A DNA stretch of 64,000 bases from Verrucomicrobiota bacterium (GTDB taxonomy: Bacteria > Verrucomicrobiota > Verrucomicrobiia > Opitutales > UBA953). Numbering within the stretch: the stretch's first letter is position 1; the number at the start of each line of letters is the position of its first letter. The DNA lies in assembly GCA_003569205.1 (NCBI GenBank), contig BGOK01000002.1:62001-126000 (forward strand), read 5' to 3'. Shown here piece by piece: positions 38,084-50,631 of the stretch. The translations under genes were made by a program, and so were the position numbers. Under the pieces are notes generated by a model. It was not told the origin of the DNA. It saw only the letters and a program-made list of their open reading frames with translations, and ran no database searches.

Positions 38084-38510
38084 CGAAGATCACGACATCG
38101 AATCCGCTTTACGCCGTTTGCGTCCGCGCCCCCCTGGCCCCGCGGTCGTCAGCGCTATCGGTCGCGCACTGGATGCGCCCACCTCTCCCGCGGCTTCACC
38201 CTCGGCCCGAGGGATCATCTTGCGCTGGTCGGCGGGCCTCTCCGCCGCCGCCGCTTGTCTGCTTGGGTTCTTCTTCTTCGCCCGCCCGACCGTGACCGCT
38301 ACCTTGGAGTATCAACTGGTCCGGGCCGAACAGCCGCCCGCCACGGTCGACGTCTTTGCGCCCGTCCGGCTGGCGGATGGCTCCTTTGCCCGCCCCGTCC
38401 GGGTCCGCTGGAGCAATGAGACGCAATGGGAAGACCGTCGCACGAATACCCGCCTCATCAATTATTCGCCCAGCGAGCAGTTCGGGCTGATCCCCATGGA
38501 AACTTATTGA
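38076..38510 (+). CDS. small single-TM protein, candidate anti-sigma factor
   Basis: Translationally coupled to the sigma factor (ATG overlaps its last codons); one TM (WSAGLSAAAACLLGFFFFA). Confidence 0.6.
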   Translation: MNNEDHDIESALRRLRPRPPGPAVVSAIGRALDAPTSPAASPSARGIILRWSAGLSAAAACLLGFFFFARPTVTATLEYQLVRAEQPPATVDVFAPVRLADGSFARPVRVRWSNETQWEDRRTNTRLINYSPSEQFGLIPMETY

Positions 38511-38553
38511 ACAAATCCACCGAACCCCTCCGCTTACTATTAATATTACCGTC

Positions 38554-39642
38554 ATGAACTCCCTCCACCAGATTCCGCTGCACATGCTGATGCTTGCCGG
38601 CCTCGTCGGTCCCTTAGCGGCCCAGGATAAGGCCGCTCCGGCCTCGCCCCCCACGGCTTCGACGGCCACTAAGGCCGCCCTCGTCCCGCAAGCCTACAGC
38701 GGTTTATACGTGAATTCTTTGACCGAAGAGCTCCGGGGTAAAGCGGGTGTGACCATGCCCGACGGGGTCGGCGTTAATGTCATCATCGTCGACCCCAAGG
38801 GGCCATCGGCAGGGAAGGTTGAGGTCGGTGATATCCTGACGCGCCTCGACGATCAGGTGCTGGTGTCGCCAGATCAGTTTCGCACCCTCGTACGCATGCG
38901 TAAGCCCGGCGATAAACTTAAGCTCGTCGCCGTCCGTGAGTCAGCGGTTAAGACCATCGAAGTGGAACTGACCGAAAAGGCCGTCTTCGAGCGCACCGCG
39001 CCGATGGCTCGCTCGGCCGGTGCGGCGCCTGCCCCCGATGGACAGAACAACCCTCTGCGCATCACCGTGAACGGTCAGCAGATTGACCTCGGTAGCCTGC
39101 CCGCTGGCAGCGGCACCGTCACCCAAGTAGGCCCAGGCCATGTCGTCATCATCGGGCCGAACCAGGGCTTACCGCCCGAGGTGCTCAAGCAGCTGGAGGA
39201 AATGCGTGCGCGTGGGTTGCCCATTCCGCCAATTGGTGTGCCGGGCTTTGCACCTGGCGTGCCAGCGCCTGACCAAGTACCCAATGCCCAAGGTGGCACG
39301 ATGCAGCAGCGCTCAAAGACTTTTAGTTTCAGCCTGGGCGGCCCAGGGGCGAAGAATTCTTCCAGCTCCGTGGCTTCGGATAACCAAGGCACCGTTTCGT
39401 TGGAAGAGAAGGATGGCAAGAAGCACGCGGTGATTAAAGACGCCGCCGGCAATGTGACTTTTGATGGCGACGTGACCACCGAAGAGCAGCGCGCCAAGCT
39501 CCCGGCGGCCGCCCGCGATCGACTCAAGTTGGTTGAAGGTTCGTCCTTCTCCATTCAGGGGCAGAAGCCCGCGAAGAAGGCCGACGGTGCCGCGGAACCC
39601 GAAGCCCCGAAGAAGAAGCGCAACCCGAAGGAAGGCGCCTAA
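38554..39642 (+). CDS. PDZ-domain secreted/periplasmic protein
   Basis: GVGVNVIIVDPKGPSAGKVEVGDILTRLDDQVLVSPDQFRTLVRMRKPGDKLKLVAVRES is a PDZ domain. Confidence 0.82.
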   Translation: MNSLHQIPLHMLMLAGLVGPLAAQDKAAPASPPTASTATKAALVPQAYSGLYVNSLTEELRGKAGVTMPDGVGVNVIIVDPKGPSAGKVEVGDILTRLDDQVLVSPDQFRTLVRMRKPGDKLKLVAVRESAVKTIEVELTEKAVFERTAPMARSAGAAPAPDGQNNPLRITVNGQQIDLGSLPAGSGTVTQVGPGHVVIIGPNQGLPPEVLKQLEEMRARGLPIPPIGVPGFAPGVPAPDQVPNAQGGTMQQRSKTFSFSLGGPGAKNSSSSVASDNQGTVSLEEKDGKKHAVIKDAAGNVTFDGDVTTEEQRAKLPAAARDRLKLVEGSSFSIQGQKPAKKADGAAEPEAPKKKRNPKEGA

Positions 39643-39664
39643 GTCGCGGGACGTTTGTAAACGA

Positions 39665-39695
39665 AGAGGCCTCCCGGGTGGGAGGCCTCTTTATT
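39665..39695. terminator. intrinsic terminator between convergent genes
   Basis: AGAGGCCTCCC-GGGT-GGGAGGCCTCT-TTATTTT. Confidence 0.88.
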
Positions 39696-39704
39696 TTAAG
39701 CAGC

Positions 39705-40832
39705 TTACTTTTTGGCCGCGGGCTCAGCCGCGGTGGCTGGATCCGCACCAGCAGGCGGGCCATCGGCTGGTGGCGGTCCGCCGGGACCGCCCTTGCCGGG
39801 ACCACCCTGACCGGGACCACCCTGACCGGGACCACCTTTGCCGGGGCCGCCCTTGCCCTTGCCACCTTTACCTGGGCCGCCCGCTTGGCCGCCGAGGTTG
39901 GAGTGTGCGTCCAGGTTCTGTTTGCTGAAGGAGGGATCCGCCGTGCCCTTGTGCTTACGCGGGATGAAGGGGTATTCCTCGGTCAGGACATAGTAGTAGG
40001 TGCCCTTGGGGAATTCCGGGGTCACGCCCGAGCGGCCACCGAATTCATCGAGGTCGCCCAAGCCAGCCACATATTCGAAGTCGAGGCCAAAGGAGCCGTC
40101 AGGCTTACCCGTCGGGGTGGTTTTTCCGTCCCCGCCGCGGTCGGCCGTCTTGAGGCGATAGCTGCTCTTCATATTCTTGAGCGGGCTCTTGGGGTCATCG
40201 GCTTTAGTGTAAGCGTAGATTGCGTACACGGGGTAGCCATCGGCCGCCCAGCCAACGTGGGTCATCTGCTTTTCGCCGCCGGAAAGACGCTCGAGGAGCA
40301 GGGTGGGGAGGCCGTGGTAATGGTAGGCCCCATTAGGCTGCACGTGGCCGTGGTTTTCATCGAGGCCTAGGCCCGACTTAATTTTCGGAGTGGTCCCCAT
40401 GGTTTTGTTGCTGCTCAGGGCCTCGTAGTGCCAAGGGCTGCTTCGGTCGCCATCATTGTAGACCTCGGCGGTACCTGGGTCGAAGACCACGCCGTTTAAG
40501 GCCACGCCCCAAGCCGACATCATGCGGGTGGCGGCACCCGACTTCGGTTGCGGGTTGGTCGTAACTTCGAGGCGATACTTTTGCTCAGAGATGGGGTTAG
40601 GGTTTCCGCGGTTGGGGAACTTGGAGACCTTGTGGTCAGGGAGGCCATTGGACTCGATGACGCGCTTGTCGCCCTTAACGGTGATGGTGACCTTGTTGGC
40701 GGCCGGCGGTTCGTTGTCGGCCTTGATGAGGGCTGGGCCAGTCGCCTTGGTTTCGGGGGCTTTGGTTTCGGCGCCGTAGCTGGCGACAGTGCCGAGCAGC
40801 AGGCAAAGCGTGAGGTTGCGGAGGGGGTGCAT
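39705..40832 (-). CDS. YHYH-domain protein with GPGKGG/GPGQGG-repeat tail
   Basis: NGAYHYHGLPTLLLERLSGG...VGWAADGYPVYAIYAY...YYYVLTEEYPFIPR; C-terminal repeats GGPGKGGKGKGGPGKGGPGQGGPGQGGPGKGGPGG. Confidence 0.82.
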   Translation of the reverse strand: MHPLRNLTLCLLLGTVASYGAETKAPETKATGPALIKADNEPPAANKVTITVKGDKRVIESNGLPDHKVSKFPNRGNPNPISEQKYRLEVTTNPQPKSGAATRMMSAWGVALNGVVFDPGTAEVYNDGDRSSPWHYEALSSNKTMGTTPKIKSGLGLDENHGHVQPNGAYHYHGLPTLLLERLSGGEKQMTHVGWAADGYPVYAIYAYTKADDPKSPLKNMKSSYRLKTADRGGDGKTTPTGKPDGSFGLDFEYVAGLGDLDEFGGRSGVTPEFPKGTYYYVLTEEYPFIPRKHKGTADPSFSKQNLDAHSNLGGQAGGPGKGGKGKGGPGKGGPGQGGPGQGGPGKGGPGGPPPADGPPAGADPATAAEPAAKK

Positions 40833-40945
40833 AAGGAGGAGTTGGAGGTTAATTATACACGATGGGGGCTTAAGCGAAGATTAAGCCCGATTTTAGGGCT
40901 GAAGGGTTGCGTTTTCCCAATAAAACGGTCTTTTTTGGCAGTATT

Positions 40946-41425
40946 ATGGCTTCCACCACCGAAATCCTTTCCCGCTCCGTCGCCGGTATGAACGCCCTCG
41001 CCACGGTCTTTCTGGTCATCGGTATCCTGCGGATTAAGGCGGGCGACCGCATCGGCCACGGCAAGGCCATGGGAGCGGCGGTGGTGACCTCCGCCCTTTT
41101 CCTGGCGCTTTACTTATTCTCTAAGGTGCACCTCTGGGTTGCCGTGGGGCAGACCAATATCATTTATCGCGAGGGATCGGGGATGACTTGGGACAAGGCG
41201 CTGTACTACCTCATCCTCTTCCCGCACATCGCCCTGGCGATCGTGGTGACGCCGTTAATCATCTGGGCGGTCAAGCTCGCTAAGGCCGAACGCTTCGAGG
41301 AGCACAAGCGTCTCACCCGTTGGGTCTTCCCGGTTTGGCTCTACGTCTCCGTGACGGGTGTCTTGGTCTGGGCCTTTATGGAGTTCAGTGGCTCGCTGGC
41401 CGCGGTGGTCGCCAAGGCCCCCTGA
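40946..41425 (+). CDS. DUF420-like integral membrane protein
   Basis: MASTTEILSRSVAGMNALATVFLVIGILRIKAGDRIGHGKAMGAAVVTSALFLALYLFSKVH; four predicted hydrophobic segments. Confidence 0.75.
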   Translation: MASTTEILSRSVAGMNALATVFLVIGILRIKAGDRIGHGKAMGAAVVTSALFLALYLFSKVHLWVAVGQTNIIYREGSGMTWDKALYYLILFPHIALAIVVTPLIIWAVKLAKAERFEEHKRLTRWVFPVWLYVSVTGVLVWAFMEFSGSLAAVVAKAP

Positions 41426-41480
41426 GCGAGATTTTCCCCTCGCCCGCCGCAGGCATTCGGGTTTCACTGCGCTCACGTTT

Positions 41481-41840
41481 ATGGATAGCCCGGAGCGCAC
41501 CGCCAACCCTCAGACCGAGAAGCTCATCCTTTGGAGCTGCTTCCTCTTGCTCTGCACGGTGGTCGGCTTGGTCTACTCGACGTATCAGGACGAGGAAGAA
41601 CGCCTCGAGACGATGCGAATGAACGAGAAGCAAAAAGAAGCCACTTTCAATGCGATCGAGCGTCAGCGTGATCAGACCGCGCGTTACATCGATCGTTTTA
41701 CCCGCGACCCTGAATTCGTCCGCGATCAGGCCCGCGAACGCCTCGGTGTCGCTGAGCCTGGTGAGGTCGTGATTCGTTTAGAGGGTGGTGCCGCCTTGGC
41801 GCAGCCCGCGCCGCAGCCTAAGCCCGCTAGCCAACGCTAA
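41481..41840 (+). CDS. FtsB/DivIC-family septum formation initiator
   Basis: One TM, short coiled-coil, FVRDQARERLGVAEPGEVVIRLEGG motif. Confidence 0.78.
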   Translation: MDSPERTANPQTEKLILWSCFLLLCTVVGLVYSTYQDEEERLETMRMNEKQKEATFNAIERQRDQTARYIDRFTRDPEFVRDQARERLGVAEPGEVVIRLEGGAALAQPAPQPKPASQR

Positions 41841-41885
41841 GCATCCTTGCTTGCCTGCAGGGCTCGTCAGGGGCATTCCTACTTC

Positions 41886-43292
41886 ATGTCCGCACGTAAG
41901 AAGGCACAAGCGACTTGGGGCGGCCGGTTCAGCGCCGGCCCCGCCGAATTGATGCTCCGTTTCGGGGAGTCCGTCTCCTTCGATCGCCGTCTCTGGGCCC
42001 AAGATATCCGTGGCTCCAAGGCCCACGCCACGATGCTGTCCCAGGTGGGCATCCTGACGGCTCGCGAATGCGCCGCCATCGTCAAGGGCCTCGACGGTAT
42101 CGCCAAGGAAATCGCCGCTGGCAAATTCGTCTGGAGCGAGGCGCTCGAAGACGTCCATATGAATATTGAAAGCGCGCTGACGAAGCGCGTGCCGGCAGCC
42201 GCTAAGCTACACACCGCCCGTTCGCGCAATGACCAGGTGGCTACCGATGTCCGTTTGTGGATCAAGGACCAAGCCGCCGCGGTTGATGCGTCGCTCGTGG
42301 GCTTGCTCCGCGCGCTGGTCGAACTCGCCGCCGCTAACGTCACGGTAATCTTGCCGGGCTACACGCACCTCCAGCGCGCTCAGCCGGTTTCCGCTGCCCA
42401 CCATCTCTTGGCCTACGCCGAAATGTTTGGTCGCGACCGGACGCGTTTCGCCGCCGCGGCGGCCTCAGCTAATTGGTGCCCGCTAGGTTCGGGTGCCATC
42501 GCGGGGACGACGCTCCCCATCCGTCGCGAAATCACCGCCAAGCTCCTTGGCTTCGTCGACGCCAAGGGCCGCCCTCAAGTGACGACCAACTCCATGGATG
42601 CCGTCGCCGACCGCGATCCCGCCACGGAGTTTTGCTTCGCCGCCGCACTCTGCGGCGTGCACCTCTCCCGCTTAGCGGAAGACATGATTCTTTGGTCCAC
42701 CGCTGAATTCGGTTTCGCACGCCTACCCGATGAGTTCTCCACAGGGTCCTCGCTGATGCCGCAGAAACGCAACCCGGATTCGATGGAGCTCCTCCGCGGT
42801 AAGGCCGCCCGCTTCCAAGCTTCGTTGACGCACCTGCTTACGTTGACCAAGGGCTTGCCCCTGACGTATAACCGCGACCTGCAGGACGATAAGCCGCCGC
42901 TATTTGACGCGGCTGACCAGATCCAGCTATCGCTCGACGTCGCCGCCGCCACCTTGCGCGGGACGACTTTCAATCGCGCGCGTTGCCTCGCCGCGGCTTC
43001 GGACCCAGCCCTGCTCGCGACCGACCTCGCTGATTGGCTCGTCCTTAAGGGCATGCCCTTCCGCCACGCCCACCATGCCGTCGGCCGCCTCGTCGCGCTG
43101 GCCGAAAAGTCGGGCGTGCCGCTCGATAAACTTTCCGACGCGACCGCACTCACGGCCGATGCCGCCTTCACGAAGGGCTGGCGCGAGGTCTTTAGTCTGG
43201 AGCGTGGCTTCGCCGCCCGCGAGAACACGGGTATGCCTGGTCCTAAGGCCGTCGCCCGCGAGCTCGCACGCTGGCAGAAGGCTCTTCGCTAA
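41886..43292 (+). CDS. argH: argininosuccinate lyase
   Basis: [31 protein letters not shown]...[17 protein letters not shown]...[24 protein letters not shown]...[20 protein letters not shown]. Confidence 0.97.
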   Translation: MSARKKAQATWGGRFSAGPAELMLRFGESVSFDRRLWAQDIRGSKAHATMLSQVGILTARECAAIVKGLDGIAKEIAAGKFVWSEALEDVHMNIESALTKRVPAAAKLHTARSRNDQVATDVRLWIKDQAAAVDASLVGLLRALVELAAANVTVILPGYTHLQRAQPVSAAHHLLAYAEMFGRDRTRFAAAAASANWCPLGSGAIAGTTLPIRREITAKLLGFVDAKGRPQVTTNSMDAVADRDPATEFCFAAALCGVHLSRLAEDMILWSTAEFGFARLPDEFSTGSSLMPQKRNPDSMELLRGKAARFQASLTHLLTLTKGLPLTYNRDLQDDKPPLFDAADQIQLSLDVAAATLRGTTFNRARCLAAASDPALLATDLADWLVLKGMPFRHAHHAVGRLVALAEKSGVPLDKLSDATALTADAAFTKGWREVFSLERGFAARENTGMPGPKAVARELARWQKALR

Positions 43293-43298
43293 GGGCAG

Positions 43299-43919
43299 AT
43301 GAATATTGGTTTTCTCATCGGTTCATGCCTGACCGCTAGCCTCTCGCCAGGGCCGGCGGCGCTATCGACCATCGAGACATCTCTGCGCTACGGAAAGCGC
43401 CGGACGTTTTGGCATACGCTGGGCCTCGCCATCGGCGAGACGCCACACCTCTTCCTGTCGCTTTTCGGGATGCATTGGCTGACGGTCTACGCACCCTATG
43501 CGCTGCCACTCATCGGCTTCGCAGGGATGTCGTATTTTCTCTATCTCGGCGTCGGGCTTCTCCTACGTCCACGCTCAAGCTTGCCCGAAGCCGTCGGCGT
43601 GGAGGGCGGGGCACTTCGCCTATTCTTGCGCGGGGCGTGGGTGAACTTCTCGAATCCGAAGACCATCCCTTGGATGATTGTTATCATCCAGGCGGCCGGC
43701 GTCCCGGCTGATCAATTGGCTTGGTCCACCACGGGCGTATTCCTGCTGTGCACCTTGGGCTCCGAAATTTCCGTGATGAGCTTCTACGCCTTCGTCGGCG
43801 ATCGTCTCCGGGTCCGCTTGAAAGATGCCGCCACGATTCGCGTCGTCGACCGCGTGACCGGCGTACTCTGGCTAGCACTCGGACTATTGATGGCCTGGAG
43901 ATTACTTCCTTCGGCTTAA
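43299..43919 (+). CDS. LysE/RhtB-family translocator
   Basis: SLSPGPAALSTIETSLRYGKRRTFWHTLGLAIGETPHLF; 5-6 TM. Confidence 0.82.
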   Translation: MNIGFLIGSCLTASLSPGPAALSTIETSLRYGKRRTFWHTLGLAIGETPHLFLSLFGMHWLTVYAPYALPLIGFAGMSYFLYLGVGLLLRPRSSLPEAVGVEGGALRLFLRGAWVNFSNPKTIPWMIVIIQAAGVPADQLAWSTTGVFLLCTLGSEISVMSFYAFVGDRLRVRLKDAATIRVVDRVTGVLWLALGLLMAWRLLPSA

Positions 43920-44003
43920 GCTTGCCCGTGAGGCGGATATCGCCGGTGGCGCCGCCGAAGGAAACCAGGCCTCGGTCTGCAACCGCAACGATACCGATCG
44001 ACC

Positions 44004-44417
44004 TTAGATTTCCCAGTCGCCGCTGGCCTCGGACTGCGCGAGTTGGGCCACGTTGAAACCAGCCAAGGACTTTTCAAAACGCTTCGACAGTTCGCGCCAG
44101 AGCGTGGCGACCTGGGGTCCTGACGCGCCTTTAAGCGTGATCTTCGTGGCGACGAGGTCGGGTTCGACCACGGCCAAGACTTGCTTCAAGGTGATGTCTT
44201 CGGCGGGGCGGGCGAGGCGATAGCCGCCGGTCTTGCCGCGCTTCGAGTCGACGAGGCCACCTTCACGGAGTTCATTCAGCAACTGCACGAGGTAGTTCGC
44301 CGGGATGTCCTCGAGGCGGGCGAGTTCCTCAATGCGCGTCACGGCATTGCCCTTGTTGCGCCGAGCCAGTTGGGCGAGGACGCGAAGGGAGTATTCAAGC
44401 TTGAGCGAGGCTTTCAT
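44004..44417 (-). CDS. Rrf2-family transcriptional regulator
   Basis: KLEYSLRVLAQLARR...VTRIEELARLEDIPANYLVQLLNELREGGLVDSKRGKTGGYRLARPAEDITLKQVLAVVE. Confidence 0.88.
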   Translation of the reverse strand: MKASLKLEYSLRVLAQLARRNKGNAVTRIEELARLEDIPANYLVQLLNELREGGLVDSKRGKTGGYRLARPAEDITLKQVLAVVEPDLVATKITLKGASGPQVATLWRELSKRFEKSLAGFNVAQLAQSEASGDWEI

Positions 44418-44956
44418 GCGGAAGGTTTCGGGGAGGTGGGTTTGGCGTCGGAGCCGACGTGGATAAAAGTCCGGTCGGCCGCTTCGTCGGGGAGGATGGG
44501 CGCTTTGGGGCGGGCGAAATAAGAAGTCCCAAGGAAGCACATACCAGTGTTCTGCACGACTTGAATCGCCCGGTCGTCCCAGAGTTCAATCATGCCGAAG
44601 TCCTTGCGGTCGGTGACCTCGAGGGCCGGTAGGCCTTGAGCGACGAGCCACTGCTGGGTCGCGGTGATGCCAAGGGGGTCGCCGGCCCGTGCAGTCATAA
44701 TCTTAACCCGTACGCCTTTCTCAATCCACGCTTTGACGCGGCGGAGCATCAGCGGCACCGGCGGCCCGATGTGCTCGATGCCTTGCCAAGGGGTGGCTTC
44801 GGCCAAGGTGCCGTCGAGGTCTACGCCAATCCATGGCTTAAAATCCTTCGGACGGCTACTGGCGACGCGCTCCGTCGGCACCGGCTCGTCGGGGGCTTGG
44901 GACAGGTCAGGTCCCGAGGCCTTCGGGGCGAAGAGGCTGCTTAACCAAGCGAACAT
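44414..44956 (-). CDS. HAD-like / phosphatase-like protein
   Basis: KPWIGVDLDGTLAEATPWQGIEHIGPPVPLMLRRVKAWIEKGVRVKIMTARAG; DxDGT motif. Confidence 0.75.
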   Translation of the reverse strand: MFAWLSSLFAPKASGPDLSQAPDEPVPTERVASSRPKDFKPWIGVDLDGTLAEATPWQGIEHIGPPVPLMLRRVKAWIEKGVRVKIMTARAGDPLGITATQQWLVAQGLPALEVTDRKDFGMIELWDDRAIQVVQNTGMCFLGTSYFARPKAPILPDEAADRTFIHVGSDAKPTSPKPSA

Positions 44957-45024
44957 GTGCTTAGATTGAACCTTAACGCCCATGGGGGCAAGGACGGAGG
45001 CGCCCCCTTCGGGGAGGTCGGCCA

Positions 45025-45112
45025 GTTTACGAGATATCTTCTTGGAAACCGTATTGCTCCAACATCCGTGCCACGGCCTGGGCCAGGGGCGTGACCGTGT
45101 CACGACGTGGCC
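45025..45112 (-). pseudogene. C-terminal fragment resembling the end of the neighbouring 45180-45509 gene
   Basis: Minus-strand frame RPRRDTVTPLAQAVARMLEQYGFQEDIS* vs C-terminus VVPTAIRPSLPQAVARMLKEHGFAES*. Confidence 0.5.
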
Positions 45113-45122
45113 TGTCTCGGGG

Positions 45123-45149
45123 TAGGGGTAGCACTGCGTGCTGCCCTAG
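45123..45149 (+). repeat. REP-like palindrome unit
   Basis: TAGGGGTAGCACTGCGTGCTGCCCTAG. Confidence 0.88.
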
Positions 45150-45179
45150 TCTGCCTCGGGAAGGCTGCCCAAGTGTATT

Positions 45180-45509
45180 TTAACTTTCCGCAAACCCGTG
45201 CTCCTTGAGCATGCGGGCGACGGCTTGCGGCAGCGATGGCCGAATCGCGGTGGGGACGACCTTCTGCGCGTCGACGGTGCAATGCAGGTAACCGAGTTTG
45301 CGTTGGGTGTCCGCTTCACGCCCGCGGGCTTCGAGCCAGCGTTGCAGCACAGCGGCGGCCCGGGCCCATTCCGGCCAATCCTGTTCGGCTTGGTCGGCGG
45401 TCTCCACGAGCAGGCAGAGCGCACAGCCCTCGCCGAGAAAGCGTTCAACCGCCGCGGCGTCTTCGGCTCCGATCGTATCGACGAGCATCTGGCGTTCGCG
45501 CGCGTCCAT
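45180..45509 (-). CDS. hypothetical protein
   Basis: 109 aa MDARERQMLVDTIGAEDAAAVERFLGEGCALCLLVETADQAEQDWPEWARAAAVLQRWLEARGREADTQRKLGYLHCTV...; immediately downstream of metH. Confidence 0.65.
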   Translation of the reverse strand: MDARERQMLVDTIGAEDAAAVERFLGEGCALCLLVETADQAEQDWPEWARAAAVLQRWLEARGREADTQRKLGYLHCTVDAQKVVPTAIRPSLPQAVARMLKEHGFAES

Positions 45510-45511
45510 GC

Positions 45512-49203
<3,692 letters not shown>

Positions 49204-49263
49204 CGCCCCTAACGTGCGAGTTCGTGGCCTTTGGTCAAGGCACGGGCGGGTCATAATCGCCGT

Positions 49264-49932
49264 TTAGGCCGTCGGGAGGTCGGGCTTCTTGCAGCGCGGT
49301 AAGTCCTGAGCGCGGTAGAGGACGATCCGCTTACCTTCAAATTTCTCATCGTTCCAAAGCAGGGGGCGGAGTTCTAAGCTGAAATGGGGGGCGATGCCGG
49401 CCTTGGCCTTTTCTTCAGCGAGGTCGCCGCCCTGCCAATAGAGGATGCCGTTGGGCAGGGAGTGCTTCAAGCCGTGGCGGATGAGCTGCTTGGTCTGGTG
49501 GACAAAGAGGCGGAGGTCGGAGACGGCGCGTCCGGTGATGAAGTCGTGCTCATGGGTGAGCGTCTCGGCGCGGGCGTTGAGGACCTGGACGTTCTTCAGC
49601 TTGAGGCGCTTCACGATGTCCTCGACGACCATAACCTTCTTGCCGACGGAATCGACGAGCGTGAAGTCAGCCTTGGGATAAAGGACCGCGAGGATGAGAC
49701 CCGGGAAGCCGCCGCCCGTACCGACGTCGATGACGCGCGCACCGACCATGAGCTTAAGGCACTTCACCGCCGCGATGCAGGGCGCGTAATGGTGGCGTTC
49801 GAGGTGCTCGATGTCCTTGCGGGAAACGAGGTTGATCTTCTCGTTCCACTCACGGTGGAGCGCCGCCATCTCGATGAGTTTCGCCCACTGGGCTTCTTCG
49901 ACTTCGGGAAAGAGGGGGATGAGGTCCTGCAT
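49264..49932 (-). CDS. rsmG: 16S rRNA (guanine527-N7)-methyltransferase
   Basis: EKINLVSRKDIEHLERHHYAPCIAAVKCLKLMVGARVIDVGTGGGFPGLILAVLYPKADFTLVDSVGKKVMVVEDIVKRLKLKNVQVLNARAE. Confidence 0.95.
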   Translation of the reverse strand: MQDLIPLFPEVEEAQWAKLIEMAALHREWNEKINLVSRKDIEHLERHHYAPCIAAVKCLKLMVGARVIDVGTGGGFPGLILAVLYPKADFTLVDSVGKKVMVVEDIVKRLKLKNVQVLNARAETLTHEHDFITGRAVSDLRLFVHQTKQLIRHGLKHSLPNGILYWQGGDLAEEKAKAGIAPHFSLELRPLLWNDEKFEGKRIVLYRAQDLPRCKKPDLPTA

Positions 49933-49976
49933 GAAAGGCGGTGAGCGTGGGCGGGACGACCGCTGGTGCAAGCGAC

Positions 49977-50630
49977 TTAAGCGCCCGTCGGCCGCAAGGC
50001 CTCGCGGAGGCGGCCGATTTGTTCCAGTCGAGCTTGGACGGCATCCCGGTCGGCTGCGCGGGCGGCGAGGTGGATGCGGGCGTTCTGACGAAGGTATTCC
50101 TTGGTGAGGTGGGCGAGGGCTTTTTCGATTTCCCATTCGGGCTTCACGCCCAGTTCGGTGGCCAAGGCCAAGAGCGGCGGTTCCCAGCCGGCCATGCGGT
50201 CGCCGGCGACCTTGGGCGAACGCTTCCGTCCCTTGGGCTCTTGTTCCGCCCGGCGAAGGTGGCGGAGGTATTGCGCAAATTGCTTTAGGTTCATGCGCAG
50301 TGCCGCTTCGTCAATGGTGACCGCGGTGCGGCAAGCGTCGCCCACGGCGGCCGCGAACTCCGTCGGGGCGACCTTGACTAAGATCTCGGTAAGCGGTGCG
50401 TCGAGTGGCACTTGGCGCGGCGGCGTACCCGTCATCTTGCCGACAATCCAGGCGAGCCGTTCGAGGTCGGTCGAACCACTGGGAGCGGTCGGTATTTGGT
50501 CGGCCCGCGCGGCCTTGCGTCGACGTGGAGCTGGTCGGCGGGCCGTCGGACGACGAAAATAGAGCCAGACCATCGCCGCGACGATCCCGAACGCGCCCAT
50601 GGCGAGGAAGGTGACGAACGCGTTGGGCAT
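49977..50630 (-). CDS. hypothetical membrane-anchored protein downstream of Hsp70-like gene
   Basis: MPNAFVTFLAMGAFGIVAAMVWLYFRRPTARRPAPRRRKAA...; N-terminal TM plus basic linker; adjacent to the Hsp70-like ORF. Confidence 0.65.
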   Translation of the reverse strand: MPNAFVTFLAMGAFGIVAAMVWLYFRRPTARRPAPRRRKAARADQIPTAPSGSTDLERLAWIVGKMTGTPPRQVPLDAPLTEILVKVAPTEFAAAVGDACRTAVTIDEAALRMNLKQFAQYLRHLRRAEQEPKGRKRSPKVAGDRMAGWEPPLLALATELGVKPEWEIEKALAHLTKEYLRQNARIHLAARAADRDAVQARLEQIGRLREALRPTGA

Positions 50631-50631
50631 C

